Assembly: GCA_001775555.1 (NCBI GenBank)
Contig: MEXE01000046.1
Span: 1-6,289, forward strand
From: Candidatus Amesbacteria bacterium RBG_19FT_COMBO_48_16
GTDB lineage: Bacteria; Patescibacteriota; Microgenomatia; CAZETR01; Amesbacteraceae
Direction of reading: 5' to 3'
Length of the DNA: 6,289 nucleotides
Numbering within the stretch: position 1 is the stretch's first letter; each line of letters starts with the position of its first letter. Below the pieces are notes generated by a model, which saw only the letters and a program-made list of their open reading frames with translations, made no database searches and was not told where the DNA came from. Shown piece after piece: positions 5,681-6,289 of the stretch. Both the position numbers and the translations under genes were made by a program.

Positions 5681-6035
5681 CTACTATTTCTTTTATATCC
5701 CGCAAGACTTCATTCAAGTGGTGACCGATGTCCGAATTCCAAAATCTCATAACCTTTATATTAAATGCTTCAATGTATCTAGTCCGGTATGAGTCGTAAA
5801 CCCTTGCGTCTTGATTACTATGGTAACCACCGTCAATTTCAATAGCCATTCTCTTCTCCGGACAGTAGAAATCTAAAACATATCCTTCCACACTATATTG
5901 TCGCAAAAATTTATGCCCAAGTTTATTATGTCTTATTTTCTGCCATAATACTTTTTCGCTATTAGTTGAATCTAGCCGCAACTTTTGTCTTCTTAATTTA
6001 AGGTTTGGATTATTGAAAATAATTCTTTTATTCAC
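5667..6035 (-). CDS. DUF559 (PD-(D/E)xK nuclease-fold) protein
   Basis: This 122-aa protein belongs to DUF559, a family with the Vsr/restriction-endonuclease-like PD-(D/E)xK fold. Visible features: LRRQKLRLDSTNSEKVLWQKIR (14-35), the usual N-terminal helix pair; then KFLRQYSVEGYVLDFYCPEK (42-61) and RMAIEIDGGYH (62-72). Asp55, Glu66, Asp68 and His72 occupy the conserved, probably catalytic or metal-binding positions. YRTRYIEAFNIKVMRFWNSDI (83-103) is the closing strand typical of the family. Length is normal and no key residue is missing, so it may be active. The start is GTG (6035-6033), which gives the standard N-terminus; an overlapping ATG is out of frame and stops at once. The stem of copy C places AGGGAGG about 11 nt upstream as a possible Shine-Dalgarno. 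The stop lies inside the stem-loop of copy B. Its substrate and role are unknown; the flanking inverted hairpins suggest it acts on that element. Confidence 0.88.
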   Translation of the reverse strand: MNKRIIFNNPNLKLRRQKLRLDSTNSEKVLWQKIRHNKLGHKFLRQYSVEGYVLDFYCPEKRMAIEIDGGYHSNQDARVYDSYRTRYIEAFNIKVMRFWNSDIGHHLNEVLRDIKEIVASPS

Positions 6036-6044
6036 ATGAGTTAT

Positions 6045-6084
6045 GTCCCTCCCTTAGATTAAGGGAGGGATTAAGGGTGAGTTA
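6045..6084 (+). repeat. REP-like hairpin element, copy C
   Basis: The 11-bp stem TCCCTCCCTTA/TAAGGGAGGGA (6046-6056 pairs with 6060-6070) has the loop GAT, and the tail GAGTTA lies at 6079-6084, again starting 20 nt after the loop. The octamer TGAGTTAT occurs on both sides (6037-6044 and 6078-6085). On the minus strand the tail's TAA is the stop codon of the cca gene, and the inner arm provides a GGAGG upstream of the DUF559 start, which a hairpin in the message could hide. Confidence 0.85.
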
Positions 6085-6289
6085 TACAGACAGTCCCCGC
6101 AATTTCTCCACCAACACTTCCCTTTCGTTCACCAGTCCCTTTTCCACCACTTCCTCAAACAGCGCTTGTAAATATTTACCGACCATAGGCCCTGTCGGGA
6201 CTTTTTTTATCTCCATCACGTCACGCCCGTTAATTTTCAAATCTGTAACCGAAAAAGGTTGTTTTTGCACTTCCAAAAGTCTTTTTTTA
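6082..6289 (-). CDS. cca: CCA-adding tRNA nucleotidyltransferase, C-terminal fragment
   Basis: The minus-strand frame is open to the window edge, so only the last 68 residues are present; the TTG at 6276 is an internal Leu codon, not a start. The segment SVTDLKINGRDVMEIKKVPT, then GPMVGKYLQALFEEVVEKGLVNEREVLVEKL, matches the C-terminal helical domain of class II CCA-adding enzymes / poly(A) polymerase-like nucleotidyltransferases ('DL.INGrDlm....GP.iG..L..ll..v..g...N..e.L'). These cytoplasmic enzymes build or repair the 3' CCA of tRNA. The catalytic head lies outside the window, so CCA-adding versus A-adding activity cannot be told. The stop TAA (6084-6082) coincides with the outer end of hairpin copy C, and the gene converges on the secF side. 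Confidence 0.82.
   Translation of the reverse strand, partial: KKRLLEVQKQPFSVTDLKINGRDVMEIKKVPTGPMVGKYLQALFEEVVEKGLVNEREVLVEKLRGLSV

Larger units (their letters stand above)
5640..6084 (-). mobile_element. DUF559 gene bracketed by inverted REP-like hairpins (putative mobile module)
   Basis: A 445-bp unit holding one gene (DUF559, minus strand) between two copies of the same hairpin element in opposite orientation, like terminal inverted repeats. Each outer end reads TAACTC inward (5640-5645, and the reverse complement of 6079-6084). A third, gene-less copy lies at 800-841. The layout parallels REP palindromes around RAYT transposases, but the protein here belongs to a nuclease-fold family. 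Mobility is inferred from structure; no clear target duplication is visible outside the two ends. Confidence 0.6.

Noticed and set aside
1..6289. TGA reassignment, as in some CPR lineages
   Set aside because: No gene here ends in TGA, but none needs an in-frame TGA read as an amino acid either. About ten stops is too small a sample; the standard code explains everything.
1..6289. CRISPR array, tRNA, rRNA or riboswitch
   Set aside because: No regularly spaced repeats with unique spacers, no cloverleaf with a TTCRA arm, and no recognised riboswitch core was seen on either strand.

Overview
The window reads like a compact bacterial chromosome of the Candidate Phyla Radiation (Patescibacteria, perhaps the Microgenomates side). 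This is an inference. It rests on a short stand-alone SecD (429 aa), tight gene spacing, few good Shine-Dalgarno sequences, a DUF3048 protein, small orphan genes and a wHTH/degenerate-nucleotidyltransferase regulator. All stop codons seen are TAA or TAG. A Chloroflexi-like or other deep-branching bacterium cannot be excluded.

Region 1 (1-897) is accessory. It holds the 3' end of a DUF3048 (YerB-type) gene, then two small orphan ORFs (146-361 and 388-759), each followed by the same 26-bp palindromic repeat (347-372 and 765-790). A solitary copy of a second hairpin element lies at 800-841, just upstream of the next operon.

Region 2 (898-3950) looks like one operon. A winged-helix regulator fused to a degenerate nucleotidyltransferase-like domain, a 63-aa AbrB/MazE-type DNA-binding protein, secD and secF follow each other with gaps of 1, 11 and -1 nt. 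SecD and SecF are the membrane subunits that use the proton gradient to help SecYEG/SecA pull proteins across the membrane.

Region 3 (3941-5642) looks like an insertion into the 3' end of secF. The last 60 bp before the secF tail (3881-3940) recur at 5576-5635 with 59/60 identity, and the second copy keeps its own in-frame stop (5640-5642). Between the copies is one 519-aa gene of unknown function, with a faint SelO/kinase-like motif order. The arrangement resembles islands that integrate into a gene's 3' end, restore that end, and leave the original end displaced.

Region 4 (5640-6084) is a 445-bp module. A DUF559 (PD-(D/E)xK nuclease-fold) gene is bracketed by two inverted copies of the hairpin element also seen alone at 800-841. 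All three copies share an 11-bp stem, a 3-nt RAT loop and a GAGTT tail exactly 20 nt from the loop. The outer ends (TAACTC) coincide with the stop codons of the two flanking converging genes, and the inner stem arms carry the DUF559 stop codon and a possible Shine-Dalgarno sequence. This resembles a REP/RAYT arrangement, but with a DUF559 nuclease-like protein in place of a transposase. The window ends with the C-terminus of a CCA-adding tRNA nucleotidyltransferase on the minus strand.
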